From a virus, in IMG/VR virus record IMGVR_UViG_3300025647_000099, positions 1 through 38,337 of that record: DNA of 38,337 nucleotides; one strand, given 5' to 3'. This document shows positions 21,711 to 30,633 of the stretch, in pieces (position 1 is the first letter of the stretch; each line of letters begins with the position of its first letter). Position numbers and translations under genes: made by a program. The notes under the pieces were generated by a model, which was given only the letters and a program-made list of their open reading frames with translations, made no database searches and had not been told where the DNA came from.

Positions 21711-21744
21711 CTAAAGCCCTCCCCCAAAAAGCCATCGTTTTTCC

Positions 21745-22191
21745 TCATTTCCCAGCCCCAAATATACGCTGATTACAGGTCGGACAAGTTTTATCCGACC
21801 AAGAAATTTTTGGATTCCCTATAAATGGAAAAGTGTAGCCTATCTGGGCGTACTTCATTAAGGCTAATAGGGCTAGGAATGTGGATAAGTCAAAAACCAT
21901 ATTGACTACTGACTCTGGCTTAACAGATAAGCTGAATAGTAAATTGGCGACAAAAGTAGCTATGACGGAAAAAATCAGAACCCACCCTCTAAACCGCCAA
22001 GCCAAATAAATAATGCGCAACCCAAAATATATTGTGGCAATCGTAACAAACCACGAAGTGAGCATACTCAGCCTTTCTATGCTAGTAAGGCCCTCACCAA
22101 GAAATATCCCGGCGGTCATACCGCCAACAACCCATATAGGGTCAATCGTGAACGGGGAATAACTAAAAAAGTGTCTACTAAGGTGTACCAT
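21745..22191 (-). CDS. Four-TM membrane protein with C-terminal CxxC
   Basis: 148 residues with hydrophobic segments at about 16-33, 44-64, 69-89 and 96-116. It ends in TCPTCNQRIFG, a CxxC zinc-ribbon-like half site. Overlaps its upstream neighbour by 14 bp. Position suggests a lysis or membrane-modifying function. Not recognised. Confidence 0.65.
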   Translation of the reverse strand: MVHLSRHFFSYSPFTIDPIWVVGGMTAGIFLGEGLTSIERLSMLTSWFVTIATIYFGLRIIYLAWRFRGWVLIFSVIATFVANLLFSLSVKPESVVNMVFDLSTFLALLALMKYAQIGYTFPFIGNPKISWSDKTCPTCNQRIFGAGK

Positions 22192-22546
22192 TCCTAATTT
22201 CCTTAATGTCCTCTTTTAACTCAAGTATATATTCCTTTATACGCTCCTTCAGCATCTCTATTTCTCTTTTAGTAACAAGGTTCTTAATATCTTGTTCCAT
22301 GTGCCGTAGTTTCTGATCTTGCATAGAATCACCGGCGAAATGCGCTGATTTCTCTACCTCATGCTGGTTAAGCCGATGGTCTGCATTTTTACGCCATTCC
22401 TGTAAATCATCTATAGCGTATTTCAGGGGGGCTATTTCTCGACTGATATAGAGCGTCAAAAAAGCAAAAGCTATCCCTACGAATGCTTTTATCCATTCGC
22501 CTTTAGATACACCAAATACTTTAACATTATCCTGTATATCAGACAT
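22178..22546 (-). CDS. Membrane-anchored coiled-coil protein
   Basis: 122 residues with one TM helix at about 18-36 (EWIKAFVGIAFAFLTLYIS) and then a long coiled coil (KYAIDDLQEWRKNADHRLNQ ... MLKERIKEYILELKED). The single N-terminal TM plus long coil is again spanin-like in shape; it may be the better i-spanin. No protease or enzyme motif. Confidence 0.65.
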   Translation of the reverse strand: MSDIQDNVKVFGVSKGEWIKAFVGIAFAFLTLYISREIAPLKYAIDDLQEWRKNADHRLNQHEVEKSAHFAGDSMQDQKLRHMEQDIKNLVTKREIEMLKERIKEYILELKEDIKEIRNGTP

Positions 22547-22559
22547 TCACAAGGGTCCC

Positions 22560-22793
22560 TCAGTCATCATCTCTCTCAATCTTGGCGATAATGTGCTCGA
22601 AAAGGAATTTAATTGCTCCGATCAGAACCCCCGCATAAGCAAAGACTCCGGCGACTTGAAAGTCCTCCATTTTCAAGGCGTTAGCGACATAAAACTTATG
22701 GAAATCATAGGTCATCCACAGGATAAATGCTATGACAATCAGTGGGATAATCCGGTATTTTTGCAGTCTGTGGTGCAGGTCATTCATTTCCAA
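22560..22793 (-). CDS. Two-TM small holin-like protein
   Basis: 77 residues; two hydrophobic helices (about 14-30 and 46-66) separated by a short polar stretch, with a charged C-terminus (IAKIERDDD). This is the class II holin shape. Its 5' end overlaps the giant protein gene by 14 bp. It may work with or against the three-TM holin-like protein. Confidence 0.65.
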   Translation of the reverse strand: MEMNDLHHRLQKYRIIPLIVIAFILWMTYDFHKFYVANALKMEDFQVAGVFAYAGVLIGAIKFLFEHIIAKIERDDD

Positions 22794-25700
22794 ATAACGC
22801 CTTATATTCAGGATAAATCAGTGATTGACCCGGAACAGAGCGCCATGTCTGGGTTGAAACACTGCGCTGACCCGAAGCCGCCCTAAACCAGTCCAACGCC
22901 CATTCAACTGTTGGCCCTGACAGGGACTCACCGGGGATATTTCCATACTTGAAGTCGTCTGCCAATTGGGTAGCGAATTCAAACGGTCCGATTACACCGG
23001 AGCGCTCTGTTGCTTCCCATACATGATCAAATGCTGTCCATTTATCTTTGCGTGGATCGTCCCCGAAATGCTGAGCTAAATCCCTCAGAACCTCGGACAT
23101 TAAGAACATTGGGGCAAATAACATCATCATGCCAAGCGAATTGTACTTGTCTGAATACATGATGTCGTTGAACACGCGGCGATGATAAACGTCCCAAAAC
23201 TTGTACATAAACCCCTTTAACTGGAAAAACAGGTGGTATCTAGGGTCATTGGCCCAGTTTGGTCTGGAAGGAGAATCTGGGCGGAGAATAGAGGAGTTCA
23301 CAAACCGGTTGATTGCTGACAATCTACGGTCATTATTCTCCAAAGCAATCATTAACCACACTTTGTCTTTCTCAGACGTGTTCGGGTCGTTCAACTTAAT
23401 ACGGTATTCAGTTTCTCGCTGTACAGACAGAGTTCTCAGATAATGGTCTTCCCCGACAGTGTAGAATGTCAGATCTTCTGGTTTTAGCCCCATCTCAGCC
23501 ATGTTGCGCTGTACATCTGGGTTATTGAGATCCTGAGACCATGCGTAAAACATCCGGTTAGCAAGGGTAGTTCCCATAGCACGGGTAGCTCTGGTCCAGT
23601 GCACCATACCGTTAATCGTAAAGAACCAATCCGCTACCTTGGCTGATTTCCCTGTGAATCCGGACGTATCAAACCCTTGGGCTAAAAGATCCTGTGTCAA
23701 TGCACGATCAACCGCCCCGATGTCTTCAGCGTACCGATAATCCTGAGAACTCAGACCTTTAATCATTGCGTCGGTTGCGTTACGGAATCCGCCGCGCATG
23801 TACAGGCCTCCAACATCTGCCAAGGACGCAAAAACAGCCGTACCTAGCGTCCTCATTGCCTGATAAACGCTCATAGCCTCGATAGCTTTAGCCCATTTTG
23901 GATGTTTTCTAACGAATTCGACAGAACGCAGACCCAAAATCCCATCCATAAAGTCTTCCGCTTCACGGATTTCGTTCTCAGTTGCGCCATTCTTACGGGC
24001 TTTTTCGAGCAGAGCGTAGTATTTTGCCCCGTTTTCGCCAAAGGTATTAACGTACTCAGATCTACGTACAACCTGTCTGGTGTACGTTCCGAGGACATGA
24101 AACAAATTATCCGACTGGAACTCTGCTAATTTAGCGCGAGCTTCTTTGTTGTCAGTTAACCATTTCAATGTACGCTCGTGGAACGCATCCATGTAAGGAT
24201 TCTTCATTCCATGTTCTGAAGTTGAATCGAACTCGGTAGCACCATCATTCATAATGATTGCATCCACAATCATCTGGGCCGTTTCCTGTTTGGTTTTTCC
24301 CTTCAGAATTTTCTTGTCTGGCATATATTTGGCGATCAAATCAACCAGCACTTCAGGTCTTGCCTGAATGTGGCCCACGTCGAATACCAGTGGGAAGTAT
24401 TCATGCAGGTATTTCAAATCAACGCCACGGGTTTTTGCATACCCACCAATCGAATCCAGCCATTTACGTACACGACGCATGCCCTCATCTACATACATAT
24501 CGGTAGATTTAGTGCCTTTCTGCATGTGGCGAAGAAGCTGAAGCATACGGCCTTCGTCTTCTACTAACGGACCCAATGCCTTTTCTAACCCCATTGTTAA
24601 ACGGGCCAGAGCTATATCTTTATTTTCATGGAACGTAGATTGTTGATATGCACGGGACTGATCTACATAGACGAGACGAAGCGCCTGCTGAATATACGGG
24701 TTCTTACTAAACCGCATAGCTGTTGGAAGCGCGACTTTTCCTAAATAGCGTCCTGCTGATTCAAATACTGGGCGAGCTGCTTTGAACATTTTCTGTGACA
24801 TAGTACGATCAAGCTGCTTCGGCATGTACAACAGAACTTCTGGATCTACAGTACGTGCGTTCAGTACATCCATATTGTACCCAGACATAAAAGCAAACAG
24901 CAGATCCGCATTGTCAGACACAGTAACAATACCGAAGAAGTCAGCAACCCAACGTAAGATTCTATGGATAATGCTTCCTGCTTTACGTCCGAAATCTAAT
25001 TTACCTTGACGGTGAAGAACGAACGCATACGCGGCTGCACGGCGTGGATCGGTACGAATAATTTGTAAAATCTGTGGGTTTCTATTCTTATACGCACGCT
25101 CTAGCTGCTGACGAACATAATAGCTATCAGTCGCTTTCAGGATGATTTCACGCTCTTCTGGTTTAAGGAAATTATCAAACGCTTCCAAGAAACCGAGAGC
25201 CTGTAGCTTTTCGTTCTGACTGAGGATATTAGCCATCCAAGGGATGTCTTTAATATCATATCCAATGTCTTCAGCCGCTTGAGCCACAGTAACATCAGCC
25301 GGGGTCTTTGTTTTCTTCGGCTTACTTGAAGTCTGTTGCCCTTCATGGCTACGGTTCTGTTGAGCCAGTACCTTGCGTGCCATCTGCTGACGACGTAGAG
25401 TGCGGACTTTTTCAAGATGGGACTCAACTTTTGCTTCGAGCGCCCGCGCTGTCTCACGGTACAGTCTTTCTTTAGTACGTGCTTTCTCTTCTTCGACTTT
25501 ACGTGCTTTCTCAATCAGAGCGTTATATTGTACTAACTGTCTAGCAATCTTCTCTACAACTTTAGTGTTGCTATCCTTACTTGCCATCGCATTAACGATC
25601 TCACGGTATGGAGCGAGCTGACGAATGTATTTCAGGTCAGTAATACCGAGTTCTTCGGCAAGCATTTCTTGTGCTACGTTCTTACCGCGTTCTTTTGCTG

Positions 25701-28700
25701 TCTTGATGAGTTTAGCAATCGTTGTACGGCCAATTTTGTTGATCTTGATCTGCGCATTGCGAAGGTCTTGGACATTGCGCTTATTCTGGCTAATTTCTGT
25801 GTCCAGTTTCTCAAGCGCATCATAAGCAGCTTGATAACGTTTCTTAATCTCGTTGCGCTTACGAGTTGTCAGAGTTTCTTTTTTCAGTCGGGCATCTCGA
25901 GCATCTCTATAAGCCTTAACAGCTTCTTTAGATGCTGCGTTCTGATGCTTATCCCACAGGGTGTTCAGCCATTCATCGACGTTTTGCGTAGGCTTCTGAG
26001 CAACAGATCGCCACAGATAAGAGATAGCCGCAGCGATCTGTTTAAAGAATTTATCTACAACTGACTGCGGGCGTTTGTTAGTAAGTAACCAGTCAGCGAC
26101 CTGTTCAGCCATATACTCGTCAAAAGATAGCGCATACTCTTGGTAAATACGCATTTTTTGCTTTGACGTACCAGTGTAAACACCGTGAGCGGCATCAGCC
26201 AATTCGCGTTTAGCAATTATTTCTTCAATCAGCTCTTTAGGAGCGCCAGACATTTCTAACCAGCGTTCCCAGTCACGGATGATTGCGTTCTGGGTACTAT
26301 AGGATGCACTGTCAAAAGCTTTAGTTACGATTACGTGCGCTAACTCATGTGCGAAGAAACGATACTGTTCGGCTTTCGTCATAAATGGGTTTACGTACAG
26401 AACGGCTAACGTGTCGTCTTTGTTAAACGCTACCTTACCCTGTAATGCGCCGCTCTTGATCTTGGCCTCAGAAACAGGACTTGCGTAGATCAAACCCGCA
26501 GAATCTACAACTTTTAAGTTGATGCTAGTGATACCGAGATTAGCCAGAATCTTGTTAGCAATAGCTTGGAAATCTGCACGCAGTTTAACTTGTTCTGGCA
26601 TTGCATCTTTCGCTGCTGCGGCTTCAAGGGTTGTACTTTTTACTTTCTTACGGTCAACAGGTTTCTCGTGCGTGCGGCCGGGACGTAATTTAGTTTGAAA
26701 TGCTTTGGCATCCTGTTCGACTTTACGATAATGCTCCGCAGCCTTTTCTTCCTGCTGAATTTTAATCTCCATAAGTCGGGAAGCAAGGTCATTGTAGAGC
26801 TGATAGTAATTATCCGTGTTAACAAAAGCTAAAGGGCCATACTTAATCCCACGCTGATACTGCTCATCAATCCACGCCTGAGTTTCAGAAGGCGAGCTAC
26901 TCTTTAGCACATCATCGAACTGTTTAGTTTCAACCGCCTCTGGTGCGGCCATAATTTTGTCATTAACCTGCTGAGCCACGTTTACATTGGACTTATTTTC
27001 TTCTCCAAATTGATACTCAATAGCCGCCAAAGCATGTTGATACATATTTTCAGCGTATTGCTTCTGCTTACCTTTTTTCTTTACAGCAAGTAACTGGTCC
27101 AACTTTTCCTGAGCATCCGCTATGTCCCTGCGTTCTCTATAGTAAGTAAGCTCGTTTAAAGACGCGCCTAACGGTTCGCTAGTACGGGCGAGTAACGACT
27201 GCATAGATTGAAAATATCCTAGCTTGGCTCTACGCTGCTGCTTGCGTCTAACTTTTGGAGCCGCTCCAAGATACCTCCAGCGTCTATCTATCATCGCTTC
27301 GTGGCCTATCTGTGCTGACATATTCAGCAACAACATGGCCTTTTTAATTGCATGTTCTGAATGTTTTTGAGCGTTACTCATCTTGCGATTCATAATCGCA
27401 AGCTCTTCCTTCATGTGTTTATCAAGAAGGTTTGCGTGTTTACGCTCAGCTCGATTCGCGTTTACAGCGTGGTCTTCTTTGACTTTCTGAAGCTTTGCTT
27501 GCGCGTTTTCAATTAGCTTATCGAAGTTTTTAACCATCTGATCACGGTAATACTTCGCTGACTCAATGGCTTTTTTCTTATTGGTGTAGTTATTAATATA
27601 TTGCGTGTCATCAGGGGTAATGAGAATCTTAGTGCCGTCTGTATTAGTTAAGTTATATCCATAACGGTCTCTATACAGCGGAGTATTCTTTTCATCATCA
27701 TTACGGTTTACATGCTCAATACCTTCGCCCTGCAATACTTCGCGGTCACCAGCGAGGAATTCATTAGAGCGGCTACCCTGACCAATGCTTGTCCCCTTGT
27801 GAGTAGGGGTTCCTGCGGTTTCCACAGCAGCGAGCTGCTTTATCGTAACATCACGACCACCAGATTTGTGGACAATAGTATCTGGGAAATCTCTCAGAAC
27901 GGTCTCCAGATTTACTTGGATACCATAATCAGTTGCTAATGCCGCAACACCCGCGCGCATACCGTCCAGAACAGTTTTCATACGGTTCTGGGAAGTAGCC
28001 CCTTGCATTTGCTGTGCTTGGAACTTGGTATCTGATAGCTGACCAACAGTAAGAAGGTTCACTTTAGCAGGTTTAAATGATCCATCTTCCTGACGAACAC
28101 GGGCTGGCACGTAGTAACGCTCGTCGATGTTCTTCTCATCTGCGCCTACAACCATTGTCTGGTGTTTACCGCCTGCGGTTTTACGAACTCCATAAACCTC
28201 ATCGGAATCTAGCTTAACCGTATCCGGAGTTATCCCCATTGCTTCTTCGGTAAAGTTGGCCTCGACCGGGAACAAGCTAAGCACACCTTCAGCGCCACCT
28301 AACTGTTCATAAGAAGGTAAGCCGGTAGCTTCTTTAGCCTTGGCCGCGTTAGCTTGTCCGCGACGGATTAGCTCGCCACGAGAGGAGAGCAGACGCCCAG
28401 CATCACTGGTGAAAGGAAGCGCCTTACTCTTGTTCTTAGCAAGGTTGTTAATCGTAGCCATGTCATTGTTGACCATCGCCTTTACATACGTCAGTTTGTC
28501 TTCTTTGGAAGCAGACTTACGTTCACGCTCTTTCTTTATCGCTCTAACGAGGTTTTGCTTCTGCTGATCAGTTAGTTCTACAGTTTCAACGTCTGGTTGA
28601 GCACCGAAAGCCGCACGAATGTTGGACAATTCGTCCGCAGATAAACCGCCAACTGAAGCCTCTGCCTGTCTGCGCGTAATCGTTCCGTTATTTAATAGCT

Positions 28701-30633
28701 GTTCAGCAACAGCAAGGTTCTTATCAATTTCAATGTTTAAAAGCGTAAGAGCTTTATTAACACTGATCTGGTTACCTTTCTTTTCTTTACCTAGCTGTTT
28801 TTCAAGTTCAGCAATCTTCTCACTGTTCTTCTTTGCCCAGTGGCTATTCGGGTCTTTAAAGGTTTTTTCTTTCAGCTTGGCTATCTGAGACTGTAACTGA
28901 CGTGTGCGAATTAACGACGCTGAGTCCTGTCCAAGATCTGCTTCTCTGAAAATCTCACGAATACGAGAGATTTCAGGTTCGAGTTGCTGTGTATTAACTT
29001 CGAGCTGACGACGATTAGCTTGAGTACGGCCCTCATAAGTATCGTCAAACATCTTCTGATACAGGGTCTCGCCCCAAGTTTTGATCTCTTCTACGGTTGC
29101 TTTAGCATTTTTCAGCGCATCTAATGCGGTGATGGCGTTTTGTTTTAGTGGAGCCTCTTTATTAAGCGTTTTCGGATAACCGCCTACAGTTACACCCTGA
29201 AGAGGGCCGCCTTCACCGAATACAGCCGGATCGATATTGAGGTTCTGCATTGCCCGTTCAGTACGGAATTTACGGTTCGCTAGATCCTGCTCGTAAGCTT
29301 GTTTCTCTTCTAAAGAGCCAAACTGATACCCTTCAGTGTTCAGCTCGATTGGGTTAGTATATTCAACCGAATCTGCATAGCTAATGTCACCAGTCTCAGG
29401 GTCGATCACATACCCCAAATCTTCCATTGCTGACTGTGGCACGTCTTCACCGGTATACATGTAACCGGCTTCATCCATATAGTCACTTTCGGACGTGAAT
29501 TCTTTACCGCCGTAACCATCATCGAGAATACCGGGACCTTTACCCGCTTTAGCAAAAGCGTTCTGCGCATCAATAAGTTGTTGCTGCTCACGAGAAACGA
29601 TGTCCTGCATACCACGAACACCGCCGCCGATACCGCCACCAATGAAACCAAGTGGGAAGGCGAGGGCTGCTGCGGTAAGCAACTCTTCTTCGTTTTGGTC
29701 GGAGATCAAATCACGATTAGTATTGATATAATGAGCTACTGACTGTTCAATAGCGGTCTGAGCTACTTCTGTCACAGACTCGCCGACTGCGGTGTTAGTT
29801 GCCCTACGCAAGATGTCATTAAAGAGCTGTTGGCCGTTTTTAGTAGGTAGCTTGCGGATAGCACCCGCTAAAGGCATAAAGTTAAGTGCACCAGAGGCAT
29901 GGGCCGCTACCATGTTAGCACCGAGCTGCTCGCTCAATGTCATGGCAATCCCTTCTGCGTTCGTGGCGACATCACCATCGACGCTCATACCCATCTGCTG
30001 TTCCCAAGCGTTACGTTCAGGTGACCCTTTAAGCGTCAGGTTAGCAAAGTATTCGCTGCCTTCACCTAGCATTGATCCTTCAATAGCACCTAGACCTTGT
30101 AACCCTTTCTTAACCATACCCTTCTTGGCCATTGAGCCGAGCAGGTTCTGTGCAGCCGCGCCAAAAGCACCGCCGCCACTAATGGCTGAGACGAGAGTAG
30201 GGAGCATACGACCGGCTTGTTCAGCCAATGCGTTGGAGAAATCGCCGATACTATTCATGTCAGAGATACTCTGACCACGTAGGCGACCGCGCGAACGTTG
30301 GAAATATTCAGATGCACGGTTCATCGACTCGATAGCTGAATCAGTAAAACCCATATTAAGTTGGGCGTTACCGAGAAGTACGTTAGCTGTACCCGCAATG
30401 TCCTCACCACCGGCAGTAACGCCTGCGGCAAAGCCGGTAGGTTGCTGAGGATCGTATTCCTGAGCAATGGGGGTATAACCCCCATCTCGCAGGTTCATTG
30501 GAGGGGCCTCTCGCATAGGGAGAGGCGCGGCTGGCCGGAATTCTGGAACTGGCGTGTATTGAGACTGTACGCTCTGAGCCTCGTCCTTTATATCTGCTAT
30601 CTGAGGGTTTAGCAGATCACGTAATCCGGCCAT
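22780..30633 (-). CDS. Giant (2617-residue) virion protein with zincin-type peptidase motif
   Basis: 2617 residues, ribosome site GAAGGAAAAATAA before the ATG. The N-terminus is Pro-rich, and residues about 110-350 include Gly/Ala-rich, membrane-compatible stretches (GGGAFGAAAQNLLGS, FPLGFIGGGIGGGV). Long charged coiled coils fill much of 400-1300 and 1600-1750. HELAH at 1429-1433 (RFFAHELAHVIV) is a zinc-peptidase HExxH motif. The C-terminal about 700 residues are helical with hydrophobic parts (MMMLFAPMFLMSEVLRDL), recalling the C-terminal domains of phage large polyvalent proteins. Size, position and motif suggest an injected internal virion protein. No lytic transglycosylase motif was recognised. 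It makes up about 20% of the window. Confidence 0.85.
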   Translation of the reverse strand: MAGLRDLLNPQIADIKDEAQSVQSQYTPVPEFRPAAPLPMREAPPMNLRDGGYTPIAQEYDPQQPTGFAAGVTAGGEDIAGTANVLLGNAQLNMGFTDSAIESMNRASEYFQRSRGRLRGQSISDMNSIGDFSNALAEQAGRMLPTLVSAISGGGAFGAAAQNLLGSMAKKGMVKKGLQGLGAIEGSMLGEGSEYFANLTLKGSPERNAWEQQMGMSVDGDVATNAEGIAMTLSEQLGANMVAAHASGALNFMPLAGAIRKLPTKNGQQLFNDILRRATNTAVGESVTEVAQTAIEQSVAHYINTNRDLISDQNEEELLTAAALAFPLGFIGGGIGGGVRGMQDIVSREQQQLIDAQNAFAKAGKGPGILDDGYGGKEFTSESDYMDEAGYMYTGEDVPQSAMEDLGYVIDPETGDISYADSVEYTNPIELNTEGYQFGSLEEKQAYEQDLANRKFRTERAMQNLNIDPAVFGEGGPLQGVTVGGYPKTLNKEAPLKQNAITALDALKNAKATVEEIKTWGETLYQKMFDDTYEGRTQANRRQLEVNTQQLEPEISRIREIFREADLGQDSASLIRTRQLQSQIAKLKEKTFKDPNSHWAKKNSEKIAELEKQLGKEKKGNQISVNKALTLLNIEIDKNLAVAEQLLNNGTITRRQAEASVGGLSADELSNIRAAFGAQPDVETVELTDQQKQNLVRAIKKERERKSASKEDKLTYVKAMVNNDMATINNLAKNKSKALPFTSDAGRLLSSRGELIRRGQANAAKAKEATGLPSYEQLGGAEGVLSLFPVEANFTEEAMGITPDTVKLDSDEVYGVRKTAGGKHQTMVVGADEKNIDERYYVPARVRQEDGSFKPAKVNLLTVGQLSDTKFQAQQMQGATSQNRMKTVLDGMRAGVAALATDYGIQVNLETVLRDFPDTIVHKSGGRDVTIKQLAAVETAGTPTHKGTSIGQGSRSNEFLAGDREVLQGEGIEHVNRNDDEKNTPLYRDRYGYNLTNTDGTKILITPDDTQYINNYTNKKKAIESAKYYRDQMVKNFDKLIENAQAKLQKVKEDHAVNANRAERKHANLLDKHMKEELAIMNRKMSNAQKHSEHAIKKAMLLLNMSAQIGHEAMIDRRWRYLGAAPKVRRKQQRRAKLGYFQSMQSLLARTSEPLGASLNELTYYRERRDIADAQEKLDQLLAVKKKGKQKQYAENMYQHALAAIEYQFGEENKSNVNVAQQVNDKIMAAPEAVETKQFDDVLKSSSPSETQAWIDEQYQRGIKYGPLAFVNTDNYYQLYNDLASRLMEIKIQQEEKAAEHYRKVEQDAKAFQTKLRPGRTHEKPVDRKKVKSTTLEAAAAKDAMPEQVKLRADFQAIANKILANLGITSINLKVVDSAGLIYASPVSEAKIKSGALQGKVAFNKDDTLAVLYVNPFMTKAEQYRFFAHELAHVIVTKAFDSASYSTQNAIIRDWERWLEMSGAPKELIEEIIAKRELADAAHGVYTGTSKQKMRIYQEYALSFDEYMAEQVADWLLTNKRPQSVVDKFFKQIAAAISYLWRSVAQKPTQNVDEWLNTLWDKHQNAASKEAVKAYRDARDARLKKETLTTRKRNEIKKRYQAAYDALEKLDTEISQNKRNVQDLRNAQIKINKIGRTTIAKLIKTAKERGKNVAQEMLAEELGITDLKYIRQLAPYREIVNAMASKDSNTKVVEKIARQLVQYNALIEKARKVEEEKARTKERLYRETARALEAKVESHLEKVRTLRRQQMARKVLAQQNRSHEGQQTSSKPKKTKTPADVTVAQAAEDIGYDIKDIPWMANILSQNEKLQALGFLEAFDNFLKPEEREIILKATDSYYVRQQLERAYKNRNPQILQIIRTDPRRAAAYAFVLHRQGKLDFGRKAGSIIHRILRWVADFFGIVTVSDNADLLFAFMSGYNMDVLNARTVDPEVLLYMPKQLDRTMSQKMFKAARPVFESAGRYLGKVALPTAMRFSKNPYIQQALRLVYVDQSRAYQQSTFHENKDIALARLTMGLEKALGPLVEDEGRMLQLLRHMQKGTKSTDMYVDEGMRRVRKWLDSIGGYAKTRGVDLKYLHEYFPLVFDVGHIQARPEVLVDLIAKYMPDKKILKGKTKQETAQMIVDAIIMNDGATEFDSTSEHGMKNPYMDAFHERTLKWLTDNKEARAKLAEFQSDNLFHVLGTYTRQVVRRSEYVNTFGENGAKYYALLEKARKNGATENEIREAEDFMDGILGLRSVEFVRKHPKWAKAIEAMSVYQAMRTLGTAVFASLADVGGLYMRGGFRNATDAMIKGLSSQDYRYAEDIGAVDRALTQDLLAQGFDTSGFTGKSAKVADWFFTINGMVHWTRATRAMGTTLANRMFYAWSQDLNNPDVQRNMAEMGLKPEDLTFYTVGEDHYLRTLSVQRETEYRIKLNDPNTSEKDKVWLMIALENNDRRLSAINRFVNSSILRPDSPSRPNWANDPRYHLFFQLKGFMYKFWDVYHRRVFNDIMYSDKYNSLGMMMLFAPMFLMSEVLRDLAQHFGDDPRKDKWTAFDHVWEATERSGVIGPFEFATQLADDFKYGNIPGESLSGPTVEWALDWFRAASGQRSVSTQTWRSVPGQSLIYPEYKALFGNE

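Noticed and set aside
21187-21735. 182-residue - strand ORF overlapping the holin-like gene
   Set aside because: Arg/Trp/Cys-rich, no coherent hydrophobic pattern; the alternative frame encodes clear TM segments and has coupled junctions.
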